From: a virus
Length of the DNA: 37,282 nt
Virus record (IMG/VR): IMGVR_UViG_3300034774_000181
Span: 1 to 37,282 of that record
Strand: one strand, 5' to 3'
Of this stretch, positions 7,044 to 15,082 are shown piece by piece (position 1 is the first letter of the stretch; each line of letters begins with the position of its first letter). The notes under the pieces are model-generated. The model did not search any database. It saw only the letters and a list, made by a program, of their open reading frames with translations, and was not told where the DNA came from. Both the position numbers and the translations under genes were made by a program.

Positions 7044-9194
7044 ATGGCATCGAATGAACGGCTCACCTTTACAATATCGGCAAATGATGCGGCGACCCCT
7101 GCGTTTAAAAAGTTAAACACGGAACTTCTCAAGACCCAAAAAAGGTCAAAAGAGATGCAGGGCAACTCAGGCGCAATGGGGAGTCTTAAGGGTTTAGGAG
7201 ACAATATACAGGCCCTTGGTACAGCCTTTGCCGGATTTAAAATCATCCAGTATGCCGGGCAACTTAACGCGCTGGGGGTTGAAGCGCGTGGGACTGGGTT
7301 AATCTTCCAGAATTTGGCGACTGAATTTGGCGGGGCGAACCAGTTATTAAGCCAATTGAGGGAAACCACGGGTAAAGTGGTTGACGATATGACCTTGCAA
7401 AGTGGTGCTAACCAGATGATGAAAATGGGGTTAGCGGACTCTGCAGATGAGATGAACCGATTAATGGAATTGGCAATCAAACTCAAAAAGCCCACCGATA
7501 GTGCAACGGATGCCATAGATAACTTCTCAATGATGCTTGCGAATAATAGTGTCTTGAGGCTCGATTCGTTTGGCATGTCTTCGGGCAAAGCCAAAACCCG
7601 AATGGATGAGTTATTAGCATCAGGCGAAGCCCTAAATAGATCGGAAGCCTTCAAAATGACGGTGCTTGAACAGGGTGCTGATACGTTGGAACGGTTGGGT
7701 GATGCAGCGGATGTTAGTGAAACCTCAATGAATCGTTTGGGGACACGGCTTGATAACTTGATAACTAAGTTAGCAGGCGTAACATCAGGTGCGTTTGAAG
7801 CAGGGGCGCAACTTGCGGAGATGTTCATTATCGCGGTAGAGTCACCTGCAGAATTTGGAGAAGCCCTAGAGAAGGCTGTTGACCATGAGATTGAAACCTC
7901 GATGCTGGGGCGCGCCTTTGAATTACAACTGGAAGCGGAACGTCTCAAAATGGGATTAGCCCCTACGCTTGGGGAAACATCGACTGCGATGAATATTCAA
8001 CCGGGCATCTCTAGTACATCAACGGGGACATTTGCGTTTGATTTAGCCGCGTCTCAACAGGCTATCGCACAACAACAAACAGATTTATCTTATGGTCAGT
8101 TCGGTGGGGTCTATAGTGATATCCAGTCATCCTCATATTTAGGACAAGGGAATTTAGGGTGGATGCAACCTGACTCCATTAATGAAGCTATCAATGGCTA
8201 TGAAAAACTTAAATTATTAGCTGAAGACCTCAAAGAAGATCCGTTTATTCGTGAAGTCCAAGTGGAACGTATGGACGCAATGTTAGAGGGTGCAAAAGGT
8301 ATCGCTGAACAAGCGGAACGTGCGAAAGAAGCCTTTGATAACATGAGCCTATCAGGCATGTTGGGGCAAACATCAGGTGGGCGACTCGGTGAAGCTGGGG
8401 ACATGTTCCTTGGCGGATTCGAGGAGGGCGATACGAAAGACAAGTTCAAAGAAGCTATGGATCGAAAAAGTGGGCGCACAACTGATTTGTCATCAGCCTT
8501 TGAGGATGAATTTACCCCATTGATTGCCGATATTGCCGAACAGTATGGCGAAGATGTTGCGGTGTCTGCTGCGGAAGGTATCCTGAAAGCGGTTGAGTCA
8601 GGACAGCAAGCAGGGCTATCGGAGCAAGAGATATTAGAAAATGCACGGCGGGATGCTGGGTTCGCTCAAACAGGTGGTGGTGGCTCAGGTATTGAAATTA
8701 TGCCGGGCGATAATAATTATACACTCGCTGGGCGGTATGGTGGAAAGTGGCAGGATTACAATTATCTACGCGATGACAACGGCTATTTGCAACCGGGTAG
8801 TTATGCCGGTGGCGGTGGAGGTGGGCTAATTGGAACAGGTGTTGCACCCCCAATGAATGAAATGGGAATGTATGGGGGGGGCGGGCAAGGGACAGACCTT
8901 ACGCAAACGCTTAGTGATTCTCAAGGGATCCTTACCGAGATGGACACTTCCGTCCAAACAATTAGCGGGAACCTTGATGTGATGAGTATGGATCAGTTTA
9001 ACTCAACCGTTTACGATGGGATTGAGTTAACCGACGAATTAGGTGGGATGCTGGATGAAGTGGCAGGAAAAGATTACAGCGGGCAGATTAATATCAGAGT
9101 GAAGTTGGTTTATGATAGTCCAGAAGCTAAAAAACTATTGCAGGACGATATGACTGAGATTGTCAATAATAACGGGGGGTCACAACCCGAATAA
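7044..9194 (+). CDS. Tape measure protein
   Basis: A 716-residue protein with the N terminus MASNERLTFTISANDAATPA, typical of tape measure proteins. The first 300 residues are helical. The C-terminal third is glycine-rich (TGGGGSG, YAGGGGGG) and likely flexible. The length sets tail length. I chose the ATG at 7044 because AGGCGG lies seven bases upstream. An in-frame ATG at 6984 would add the hydrophobic stretch MRNLTVAFFIGVIWILGGLT but has poor ribosome binding context. The stop overlaps the next gene. Confidence 0.88.
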   Translation: MASNERLTFTISANDAATPAFKKLNTELLKTQKRSKEMQGNSGAMGSLKGLGDNIQALGTAFAGFKIIQYAGQLNALGVEARGTGLIFQNLATEFGGANQLLSQLRETTGKVVDDMTLQSGANQMMKMGLADSADEMNRLMELAIKLKKPTDSATDAIDNFSMMLANNSVLRLDSFGMSSGKAKTRMDELLASGEALNRSEAFKMTVLEQGADTLERLGDAADVSETSMNRLGTRLDNLITKLAGVTSGAFEAGAQLAEMFIIAVESPAEFGEALEKAVDHEIETSMLGRAFELQLEAERLKMGLAPTLGETSTAMNIQPGISSTSTGTFAFDLAASQQAIAQQQTDLSYGQFGGVYSDIQSSSYLGQGNLGWMQPDSINEAINGYEKLKLLAEDLKEDPFIREVQVERMDAMLEGAKGIAEQAERAKEAFDNMSLSGMLGQTSGGRLGEAGDMFLGGFEEGDTKDKFKEAMDRKSGRTTDLSSAFEDEFTPLIADIAEQYGEDVAVSAAEGILKAVESGQQAGLSEQEILENARRDAGFAQTGGGGSGIEIMPGDNNYTLAGRYGGKWQDYNYLRDDNGYLQPGSYAGGGGGGLIGTGVAPPMNEMGMYGGGGQGTDLTQTLSDSQGILTEMDTSVQTISGNLDVMSMDQFNSTVYDGIELTDELGGMLDEVAGKDYSGQINIRVKLVYDSPEAKKLLQDDMTEIVNNNGGSQPE

Positions 9195-10783
9195 TGAATA
9201 TTCAGGTATTGATTGACTTAAACCGTGATGAGCTATTTAGTCATCCACTCTCCGATGTGACCGCGCGCGTCCGCGATTCATGGACATTTACGTCAGGCTG
9301 GACAAATGTCGGGCAAGTAGAAAGCAATGTCGCGGCACATGTTGCCCCTGTGAACCAGATGCAACTCGTATTGGATAATAAAGACGGGCAATTGGCATTT
9401 GAGAATACAACGGCACAATTTTATAACTTGATCCATAGCGGAATTATGGTTCGGATCACCGTGTCGGATAATGGGTTGTCGTATAACTTCACCTATTTTG
9501 CGAAGTCGATCAAAGAAGCTCTCGGTGAATTTGGTCAACAAGTCGTTGTAATTTCGTGTGTCTGTGCGATGCCACGGGTGCAACGGCTGAATTATGAGCC
9601 TGATGTAGCTGAGTCAGTTACGACTGATGTGGCACTGACAACGATGATGGGAACTGGGCATTTAGTATTGCCGTATACCTCGGGTTTTTTCTTCATTGAT
9701 GGTCATGATATAGATAGCACGGTTAATATATTCGACCCGTCAACGGATGTAAGTGGGTTAATTGACTTCGAGACGGGGTACAGCACATTAGCTTATGTTG
9801 GGGATGTTTTACATGAGGATCGTAAGGGTTTGAGTGTTCAGAAGGCACAACTGTTCATTGCTGGGATGTGCATGGCTGAGGCGTTTGGTCGATTCTTCTA
9901 TCAACCGCGTGATGTTAAGTTTCATTTTCATAATCGGTATCATGACAGGTTACAGACGGTGGCATTATCGCTATCAGGTGGGGATTATGTGAGTGCGCCA
10001 CCTGTATCTACGCCTGTCTATAATGAAGCGCGGTTGCACTATTCACCTCGTAGCATAGGGGATTCTGATGCGTTGCTGTTTTCGTCTGACGGTGTGCCGA
10101 TTACAATTGCAAATGGAAGAAAAAAAGAATTGGGAATTCGGTATACAGACCCCGATAACCCAGCTACAAAAATCACAGCCTTGACGGTCGTTGAACCCGT
10201 GAAGTCTACTGACATTATCGTCACCAATAGCGATTCTGTGGATGTGACAAACTTTGTGTTCAAATCGGCTGATTTAAACGCATCAGGTGGGACGCTCTTC
10301 TTTCATAACAGTACAGGCGACAATGTGACAATCGAACTGGCAAAAGTTCGGGGTGTTCCCATTACAACATATCAACCCGAAATAGCCACAGCACAAAATG
10401 GTACAAGCATGATTACCTACAATTGGCTTCCCTTGCCTGATTTGCGGGGTGACTATATCACAGATGGGGAGTTTGCTCAGAGTGTCGTCGATTTTCTGGT
10501 TTTACGCCATAAGACGATGCGCCGGGTGATAGAGTCGGTGACGTTTATTATTACGGACGATAATTTCGCGGATGTGATGGACGTAACCATTGGGGATGTG
10601 GTTCAGATTCAGGACTCATGGTCAGTTCACAATACCGAATATGTGGTGTTGGGGGAGTTCCATCAATATGACATTGCCTATGATCGGTATAGCATTACAT
10701 GGTATCTACGCTCAAACGACACGACACCGTATTTTATAATTGACACAAGCTCGATTGACAGCAACGATTTAATTGGATATTAG
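9194..10783 (+). CDS. Tail tip / baseplate protein
   Basis: 529 residues directly after the tape measure. The N terminus describes a beta domain with an LDNKDGQLAFENTTAQFYN segment, as in tail tip proteins where LDNxDGxFxPxN precedes a circular oligomer interface. The C-terminal part (IGDVVQIQDSWSVHNTEYVV, then GEFHQYDIAYDRYSITW) resembles the oligonucleotide-binding or hub domain of distal tail or Tal-like proteins. It probably forms the tail tip or hub. No lytic motif is visible. Confidence 0.7.
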   Translation: MNIQVLIDLNRDELFSHPLSDVTARVRDSWTFTSGWTNVGQVESNVAAHVAPVNQMQLVLDNKDGQLAFENTTAQFYNLIHSGIMVRITVSDNGLSYNFTYFAKSIKEALGEFGQQVVVISCVCAMPRVQRLNYEPDVAESVTTDVALTTMMGTGHLVLPYTSGFFFIDGHDIDSTVNIFDPSTDVSGLIDFETGYSTLAYVGDVLHEDRKGLSVQKAQLFIAGMCMAEAFGRFFYQPRDVKFHFHNRYHDRLQTVALSLSGGDYVSAPPVSTPVYNEARLHYSPRSIGDSDALLFSSDGVPITIANGRKKELGIRYTDPDNPATKITALTVVEPVKSTDIIVTNSDSVDVTNFVFKSADLNASGGTLFFHNSTGDNVTIELAKVRGVPITTYQPEIATAQNGTSMITYNWLPLPDLRGDYITDGEFAQSVVDFLVLRHKTMRRVIESVTFIITDDNFADVMDVTIGDVVQIQDSWSVHNTEYVVLGEFHQYDIAYDRYSITWYLRSNDTTPYFIIDTSSIDSNDLIGY

Positions 10784-10794
10784 GAGAATATTAT

Positions 10795-11322
10795 ATGGCA
10801 TGGACAACCCCTAAAACATGGGCTGCTGAACCGTTGACTTCGACTGACTTAAACACGTACATGAGGGATAATCAGAACTCATTAAAAGACCGTGCCGATA
10901 ATTCGTCTGAATATACGGCTGATGAGGTCAGTGATTACACGACATCGAGTACGTCATTTGTTGATGTCGATGGTACGAATTTTTCGCTAACACTGACGAC
11001 ACAGGCAGATTCGGTTGTGTTAATTGGAATTTCGGCAACACTCAGTGTGAATGGCACGAATGCAGAGGGCCCGTGGCTTAATGTTTCGGTTGATGCGGTT
11101 GATGAGTTTGGTGATGATGGTATTACAATGCACCAATCAACAGGTGCTACGAATTCAGTCACGAATGTATCTTTTGTCATAATGATAGAGGATTTGGCTG
11201 CTGGTAGCCACACATTTAATTTGCGGTGGAAATCGGCGACTTCAAGAACTTCGACACTGTACGCAGGGGCCGGTACGGGTGGACACGATGTGCATCCACA
11301 GTTCTGGGCAAAGGAGATATAA
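10795..11322 (+). CDS. Putative tail fibre or receptor-binding protein
   Basis: 175 residues with TAGGAG upstream. The N terminus MAWTTPKTWAAEPLTSTDLN, then YMRDNQNSLKDRA, is a recurring start of phage tail proteins (WTTPRTWxxGExxTAxxLNxHxRDNLxxLK). The rest is beta-rich and compatible with a jelly-roll or TNF-like trimeric head. Likely a receptor-binding or minor tail protein. The short size suggests a simple adhesin. Confidence 0.65.
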   Translation: MAWTTPKTWAAEPLTSTDLNTYMRDNQNSLKDRADNSSEYTADEVSDYTTSSTSFVDVDGTNFSLTLTTQADSVVLIGISATLSVNGTNAEGPWLNVSVDAVDEFGDDGITMHQSTGATNSVTNVSFVIMIEDLAAGSHTFNLRWKSATSRTSTLYAGAGTGGHDVHPQFWAKEI

Positions 11323-11325
11323 ATT

Positions 11326-11778
11326 ATGGACATATCAATTGAAGCAGTCGCAAATACTCAGCTATTGGATCTGGTGGCGCGTGAGGGTCTGGGTGTTGCC
11401 ACCAGTGGTGTCTCGGTGGGGGGTGGTTCGTCACGGATTCACTTACTGGATGATAGTCAATCGAATCAGGATATAGCGAATGCGATTCTTGATAATTATG
11501 ATGGACTTGGCGTTACTGCCGATAAAACCGCGATGGTAGACGGTGATGCTGACCCAGTTGTGAGTTGCAATGATGTGATGATTGCTAGTGATTCGGATGT
11601 TGGGTATATCGTCTTGCTGGATGGTGTTGAGTATGCTTCGGGTACAGACGCGGTGTCGGCTGGGGTGGCTGATTTGACATTAGCGAGTCCGGTTGCGGGT
11701 GTATATGAGATATTCATTTATCGTCGGTTGGGTAATTATGCCAGTGGGTCAATAACAATTACAGTCAGCGAGGTGTAA
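11326..11778 (+). CDS. Putative virion protein, tail region
   Basis: 150 residues, three bases after the preceding stop, with GGAGATATAAAT before the ATG. The first third is helical and serine-rich. The last half is a run of beta strands (VGYIVLLDGVEYASGT, GVYEIFIYRR) like an Ig- or lectin-like domain. Possibly a small tail adhesin or accessory virion protein. No family recognised. Confidence 0.5.
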   Translation: MDISIEAVANTQLLDLVAREGLGVATSGVSVGGGSSRIHLLDDSQSNQDIANAILDNYDGLGVTADKTAMVDGDADPVVSCNDVMIASDSDVGYIVLLDGVEYASGTDAVSAGVADLTLASPVAGVYEIFIYRRLGNYASGSITITVSEV

Positions 11779-11780
11779 CG

Positions 11781-11975
11781 ATGGCAATGATACAACCGAA
11801 TACAAATGGGAAAGAGTTGCAAGCCTATCGACGGTTGAGAAAACAACAGCAGTGGATAAAACAACAATCGGATAGTGCCACGGCTAGCGAGCGGGAAGCA
11901 TTCCAAAAACAGTTGAACTTAACGCTCATCCATATTGCGATGATACAATCCAAGCAAAAAGATAAAATAGAATAA
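11781..11975 (+). CDS. Small coiled-coil protein
   Basis: 64 residues, mostly Gln, Lys and Ala, with a heptad-like pattern (LQAYRRLRKQQQWIKQQ), so a single long helix or coiled coil is likely. It follows the tail genes closely and precedes a small membrane protein. Function unknown. A structural spacer, or a partner of the following membrane protein in lysis, are both possible. Confidence 0.5.
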   Translation: MAMIQPNTNGKELQAYRRLRKQQQWIKQQSDSATASEREAFQKQLNLTLIHIAMIQSKQKDKIE

Positions 11976-11990
11976 TAGGAGCGTAACGGT

Positions 11991-12242
11991 ATGACTGATT
12001 ATAGCGGTGTAATTGAAAACTTTGACAAGATCATGCAGGTGATTTACCTATTAGTTGTTATCATTGCGGGCTTGAAGGTTGAGCGACATGTGACCGTGAA
12101 AGAAGCGAACCGCGTGATTGACCTGTTGGATAGTCTGGCAAAGAAAACAAAGACGAAGCTGGATGATAGCTTGGTGGGACTGGCGCGCCTAATTAATAGC
12201 TATCGTGCCGATACCGTAACCAAAGTTACGCCTCCCAATTGA
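11991..12242 (+). CDS. Small membrane protein, possible holin
   Basis: 83 residues with one clear hydrophobic segment (residues 17-29, IYLLVVIIAGLKV) and a charged C-terminal domain rich in Lys and Asp. It is the last gene before the late terminator, a frequent place for holins. Class III holins have one membrane helix. No endolysin is recognised next to it, so the holin call is tentative. The start is preceded by ATAGGAGCG. Confidence 0.45.
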   Translation: MTDYSGVIENFDKIMQVIYLLVVIIAGLKVERHVTVKEANRVIDLLDSLAKKTKTKLDDSLVGLARLINSYRADTVTKVTPPN

Positions 12243-12345
12243 CTAGCGGTGGACCTGTTACATGGGTTGAGCCGTGACACCATCCCCAGCAACTTGACAG
12301 ATGATCGTCAATCGCATAAACTAACATAGAACTAAGTATCTTATC

Positions 12346-12386
12346 AAAAAGAGTCGCTCCTAGGATGTGTGGGGTGGCTCTTTTTT
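12346..12386 (+). terminator. Strong intrinsic terminator of the late operon
   Basis: A 10 bp stem (GAGTCGCTCC with GGGGTGGCTC, three G-U pairs) around a 10-base loop is followed by six T and preceded by five A that extend the stem. It ends rightward transcription of the virion genes, just before the minus-strand island. The stretch 12243-12345 before it holds no gene I can support. Confidence 0.85.
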
Positions 12387-12388
12387 GA

Positions 12389-12400
12389 GTTAGGCTATAA
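12389..12400 (+). repeat. GTTAG-GGCTATA element, divergent copy
   Basis: GTTAGGCTATAA matches, apart from a two-base deletion, the GTTAGAGGCTATA element at 24644 and 27234. As there, it is followed by an A-rich stretch and a C-rich hairpin. Here the plus-strand direction points into minus-strand genes, so if it is a promoter core it would make antisense RNA, and it may be a relic. Confidence 0.5.
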
Positions 12401-12404
12401 ATAG

Positions 12405-12428
12405 AAAACGCCCCGAGTTACCGAGGCG
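12405..12428 (-). terminator. Minus-strand terminator at the end of the minus-strand island
   Basis: Read on the minus strand, CGCCTCG pairs with CGGGGCG around a six-base loop, followed by four T. The only imperfect pair is a G-U wobble on the minus strand but a C-A mismatch on the plus strand, which shows the direction of use. It lies 26 bases after the last minus-strand gene, converging with the late terminator. Confidence 0.65.
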
Positions 12429-12453
12429 ATTCTAAAACATAGTGTTTTGGCGG

Positions 12454-12666
12454 TCAATCATCGCAATTATCACATTTTGCAATCGTTACAATTTGCCCGT
12501 TACGGTCAAAATCTTGCAAGGCAATAATATCACCACAATCACACTCAAAATTAAGCCAATTAGCACCGCTATCACCTGTATAACGCGCGGTATTGCCACA
12601 ATATGGACAATCTATGGCTCTTACTGGTACTGCTATATTTACATCTCGTTTATCTGTTAAATTCAT
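12454..12666 (-). CDS. Small zinc-ribbon protein
   Basis: 70 residues with two or three cysteine pairs: CPYCG at 20-24, then CDCGD and a final CDNCDD. This arrangement would bind zinc as a ribbon. The start at 12666 is preceded on the minus strand by GAGAGGATAATTAACC. It is separated from the upstream minus-strand genes by a terminator, so it should have its own promoter in 12667-12768, where I found only weak candidates. Function unknown; such proteins often bind DNA or partner proteins. Confidence 0.65.
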   Translation of the reverse strand: MNLTDKRDVNIAVPVRAIDCPYCGNTARYTGDSGANWLNFECDCGDIIALQDFDRNGQIVTIAKCDNCDD

Positions 12667-12768
12667 GGTTAATTATCCTCTCAATAGTTGGGATGTATCG
12701 ACATTCTAGCGTGGTGAAGGTGGACTGCATGTATACTATTGTGACGCTTGAGGAATACTCGATGGCAT

Positions 12769-12800
12769 AAAAAAAGGTATCCATCTCAGGACACCCTTTT
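12769..12800 (-). terminator. Intrinsic terminator after the minus-strand membrane protein gene
   Basis: On the minus strand AAAAGGGTGTCC pairs with GGATACCTTTTT over 12 positions, with two G-U wobbles, a six-base loop and a T run. Both wobbles would be A-C mismatches on the plus strand, so it acts on the minus strand. It splits the island into two transcription units. Confidence 0.8.
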
Positions 12801-12807
12801 AGGTTGG

Positions 12808-12999
12808 TTAGCCAGCCAATGTCAGACAGAAGTCCCTGTCGTATTCCTTCTCGATACATGCTTGAAAACGCTCATATTCATAGGCTGTTTCACCCCAATC
12901 CCCACCCGCCATTGCGATTAAAGCAATCACAATTACTGTCGCTAGGGTCAAAAGAACGATGTACCCGATTAAACCGTAGTCACGAACAATTTCCTTCAT
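12808..12999 (-). CDS. Single-pass membrane protein, 63 aa
   Basis: A membrane helix spans about residues 11-31 (LIGYIVLLTLATVIVIALIAM) and is followed by an acidic outer segment with two cysteines (FQACIEKEYDRDFCLTLAG) that could form a disulfide outside the cytoplasm. The ATG at 12999 has AAGGAG nine bases upstream. A GTG one codon earlier is less likely. It overlaps the upstream 41-residue gene. It could be an accessory lysis or superinfection exclusion protein; nothing proves either. Confidence 0.65.
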   Translation of the reverse strand: MKEIVRDYGLIGYIVLLTLATVIVIALIAMAGGDWGETAYEYERFQACIEKEYDRDFCLTLAG

Positions 13000-13105
13000 C
13001 ACAGTCTCTCCTTATCAGTGCGATCATTTCATCACCCGTCATCCCTGTTACCCATGCGGGATACTTCAATTTCATGATTTCGTCAATAAGATGTCGTTCA
13101 CCCAT
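12980..13105 (-). CDS. Short unknown protein, 41 aa
   Basis: The product MGERHLIDEIMKLKYPAWVT... is a small charged protein. The start is preceded by AGGGGGGG at a good distance, and the end overlaps the start of the membrane protein gene by 20 bases, so translation may be coupled. Shown by coding context and ribosome binding site only. Confidence 0.5.
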   Translation of the reverse strand: MGERHLIDEIMKLKYPAWVTGMTGDEMIALIRRDCDEGNCS

Positions 13106-13114
13106 ATCCCCCCC

Positions 13115-13306
13115 CTAAAATGGAATTGTGTCATATTGATCACGAAGCGCGTAACATGCCTTAGTCGCGATGTCCAGCTTACCGCCCTCTAGGGTCTCGC
13201 TTTGGGGCATGGTTTGTTTGAGCGCAAACAGTGCTTGCAGTGCTTTGTGAATTTCTTTGTTGAAGATCACTTGCATATCGTCGGTCAATTCGATTTGTTC
13301 TGTCAT
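13115..13306 (-). CDS. Small helical protein, 63 aa
   Basis: Mostly alpha helix (IHKALQALFALKQTMPQ), with AAGGGGAAAG upstream. The start overlaps the stop of the next upstream gene by one base (TAATG on the minus strand), so it is part of the minus-strand operon. Function unknown. Confidence 0.6.
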   Translation of the reverse strand: MTEQIELTDDMQVIFNKEIHKALQALFALKQTMPQSETLEGGKLDIATKACYALRDQYDTIPF

Positions 13307-13512
13307 TATACTTTCCCCTTATAACTACCATTGCAAATACGTTCAATCTGTTCGTCTATTGCTACCCACAGCATCAATGTATAGGTCGCATATCGCTCAT
13401 CAGTGGAGAATGCCATTTCCATACATAGCTGTTTGATAAAGGCTTTCAATTCGGGCTGGGTTAATTTGGCAATTTCGACGAGTCTATCTTGGACAAACTT
13501 ATTAGTATCCAT
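13306..13512 (-). CDS. Small helical protein, 68 aa
   Basis: A compact helical protein (FVQDRLVEIAKLTQPELKAF) with an aromatic middle (YATYTLMLWVAIDEQIERI). The start at 13512 is preceded by GGAAAGGATAAAACGTA-like sequence. The end overlaps the following gene. No family recognised. It could be an anti-host or regulatory protein, as is common for small early genes. Confidence 0.6.
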   Translation of the reverse strand: MDTNKFVQDRLVEIAKLTQPELKAFIKQLCMEMAFSTDERYATYTLMLWVAIDEQIERICNGSYKGKV

Positions 13513-13518
13513 TACGTT

Positions 13519-14067
13519 TTATCCTTTCCATAACCATTGGTTCGTAAAATTATTGTACTGTGCAACAGCTTCCTTCTGTAGCTTCCAAGCGTCAAATTTT
13601 TTACCGCCGACTAAATTAAACCGAAAATATCCCAAGGTATGCCTTCCTAATAAGGGATCCCCTTCCTCAATTACGTGTCGAAAACTTTGTCGGGTTCGGC
13701 ATGTGAATGTTTTACCATCGGATACCGTTTGGTACTCTACCCATCGCCAATCTGGAAACACATCACCGACTTCAAGATCATTCAGCTTACAATACAACGG
13801 CTTGTCGATAATCTCATAATGGATACCCTCTATGCTATCTCGCTCTAGCACCTTCTGCGGGTCATAGATACGGCATTCTTGCGTTTCGGGTTTGAAGTTG
13901 TGCTTTGCTTCCATCTGTTGTTTTAATTCGCACCACGCCCGTGTTAGCGCATATTCGTCGTCATTCCCCATATGTTCTAGGTAGAAGGTTGGCATTACCT
14001 GCCGTCCCTTATCCCAAACGTTGATGTGAAAGGTCTTGTTGATATACTCAGGTTCGCGTGTTATCAT
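13519..14067 (-). CDS. Unknown protein, first gene of the minus-strand operon
   Basis: 182 residues, mixed alpha/beta, rich in aromatic residues (DWRWVEYQTVSDGKTFTCRT, then NNFTNQWLWKG at the end). The start at 14067 is preceded by TTTAGGAGACTGAG, a strong site. It is the first gene after the divergent promoter. I recognise no family and no catalytic motif. Being first in its own operon, facing the early genes, it could be an early function. Confidence 0.6.
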   Translation of the reverse strand: MITREPEYINKTFHINVWDKGRQVMPTFYLEHMGNDDEYALTRAWCELKQQMEAKHNFKPETQECRIYDPQKVLERDSIEGIHYEIIDKPLYCKLNDLEVGDVFPDWRWVEYQTVSDGKTFTCRTRQSFRHVIEEGDPLLGRHTLGYFRFNLVGGKKFDAWKLQKEAVAQYNNFTNQWLWKG

Positions 14068-14088
14068 CTCAGTCTCCTAAATTAGCTA

Positions 14089-14118
14089 TTTACATTATAA
14101 CAATGTCTATACTATAAT
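14089..14118 (+). promoter_or_regulatory. Rightward early promoter
   Basis: TTTACA (14089-14094) and TATAAT (14113-14118) are separated by 18 bases, close to sigma-70 consensus. It would drive the operon that starts at 14148. It overlaps the opposed promoter, so both cannot be occupied by polymerase at once: a simple switch arrangement. Confidence 0.7.
14094..14103 (-). promoter_or_regulatory. Extended -10 promoter for the minus-strand operon
   Basis: On the minus strand the sequence reads TTG TTATAAT, that is, TG-N-TATAAT, an extended -10 element. No good -35 is found at 16-18 bases, which is usual for extended -10 promoters. Transcription would start near 14087 and reach the gene at 14067. 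The -10 shares base 14094 with the -35 of the rightward promoter. Confidence 0.6.
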
Positions 14119-14147
14119 TAATTTAATTAAATTTGCAAGAGGGAAAT

Positions 14148-14384
14148 ATGGCAAAATCAAACAAGTTGCGTTGGAAATTGTATCTGGCACAAACTGACCA
14201 AACGCATCAAGAGGCGGTTGAGACGTTAATCAGATATACGAAGTGGGGCAAGTTATTGGATGCTATCGGTCTTCATCCATTACAAGCCAATTCAAAGAGC
14301 TTCTTTAAAGACCGCGCCCGAGAAGTCGGGTGGTTTTATAATGTAGACACTAGCCAATGGTATCAGGAAGGGGATAAGACATGA
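14148..14384 (+). CDS. Small unknown early protein, 78 aa
   Basis: First gene of the rightward early operon. The ATG at 14148 is preceded by AAGAGGGAAAT; a TTG further upstream is unnecessary. The protein is basic and helical (SNKLRWKLYLAQTDQTHQEA) and has a tryptophan-rich end (VGWFYNVDTSQWY). It overlaps the ERF gene by ATGA, which suggests a link to recombination, but I do not recognise it. Confidence 0.6.
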   Translation: MAKSNKLRWKLYLAQTDQTHQEAVETLIRYTKWGKLLDAIGLHPLQANSKSFFKDRAREVGWFYNVDTSQWYQEGDKT

Positions 14385-15082
14385 CAGAATCAAATATCTA
14401 CCAAAAGATTGCTAAAGTAATTTTACATGATGCGACTCAGACAATATCCAAAGGCAAACAGGGGTATACCTCTGACGACGTGTATGCTGCGGTACGAACC
14501 GCAATGGCTAAAAATGACTTGGTGTGTATCCCCCAGTTTAATGAGCATTACATGCAGGACAATCAAAACTGGGTTAGCTTTACATTCATTCTAGTTGATA
14601 CCGATAGTGGGGAACGAATTGAATCGACGTGGTATCAAATCGTGCCTAAACCTAACGGCATGATGACAATAGATAAGTGTATCGGTGCCGCGTCAACTTA
14701 TGCCCACAAGTATTTTTTGATGAGAACCTTTATGTTGACATCAAGCGATGACCCGAAGATTGACGCACCTAGCAGTAACCAACCTAACGTCAGCCGCCCA
14801 GACTTTGAGCCTAAACATGAGCCAGCCCCCCAACCGCAACTCACCGATGAGCAGGTCGCGCTCAATAACGAAGTCAAAGCGAAAACGGAATTACTCAAAA
14901 AGTTAGAGGCAGACCCGGCATTACGATCTGAGAAATACTATCCGAATTACCAACATCTTGTAAATACAATGAAACTGTATACGGATGAATTTGGGACTGA
15001 TCCCGTAAACGATGGGTTCAAAGTTGTGACGGCTAATCTGATGAACCGCAAAGATAAGGAAGCCAACCACCGTTATGAGTAG
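14381..15082 (+). CDS. erf: ERF-family single-strand annealing protein
   Basis: 233 residues. The N-terminal 130 match the ERF family: a helix, then YTSDDVYAAVRTAMAKNDLV, a beta region with DTDSGERIES, then the signature GAASTYAHKYFLMRTF followed by SSDDPKIDAP. ERF proteins anneal complementary single strands during phage recombination, replication and genome circularisation. The C-terminal part is a proline-rich linker and a helical tail, often used to bind a partner such as SSB or a nuclease. The next gene is a nuclease and overlaps it by eight bases. Confidence 0.88.
   Translation: MTESNIYQKIAKVILHDATQTISKGKQGYTSDDVYAAVRTAMAKNDLVCIPQFNEHYMQDNQNWVSFTFILVDTDSGERIESTWYQIVPKPNGMMTIDKCIGAASTYAHKYFLMRTFMLTSSDDPKIDAPSSNQPNVSRPDFEPKHEPAPQPQLTDEQVALNNEVKAKTELLKKLEADPALRSEKYYPNYQHLVNTMKLYTDEFGTDPVNDGFKVVTANLMNRKDKEANHRYE

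Noticed and set aside
6959-7948. Minus-strand frame of 329 codons
   Set aside because: It is antisense to the start of the tape measure gene. Its composition (Ser, Ala, Asn, Leu) is what the complement of that coding sequence gives, and there is no promoter or ribosome site.
12650-12859. Minus-strand frame of 69 codons
   Set aside because: It runs through a clear minus-strand terminator (12769-12800) and overlaps the end of the membrane protein gene. It has no good ribosome site.
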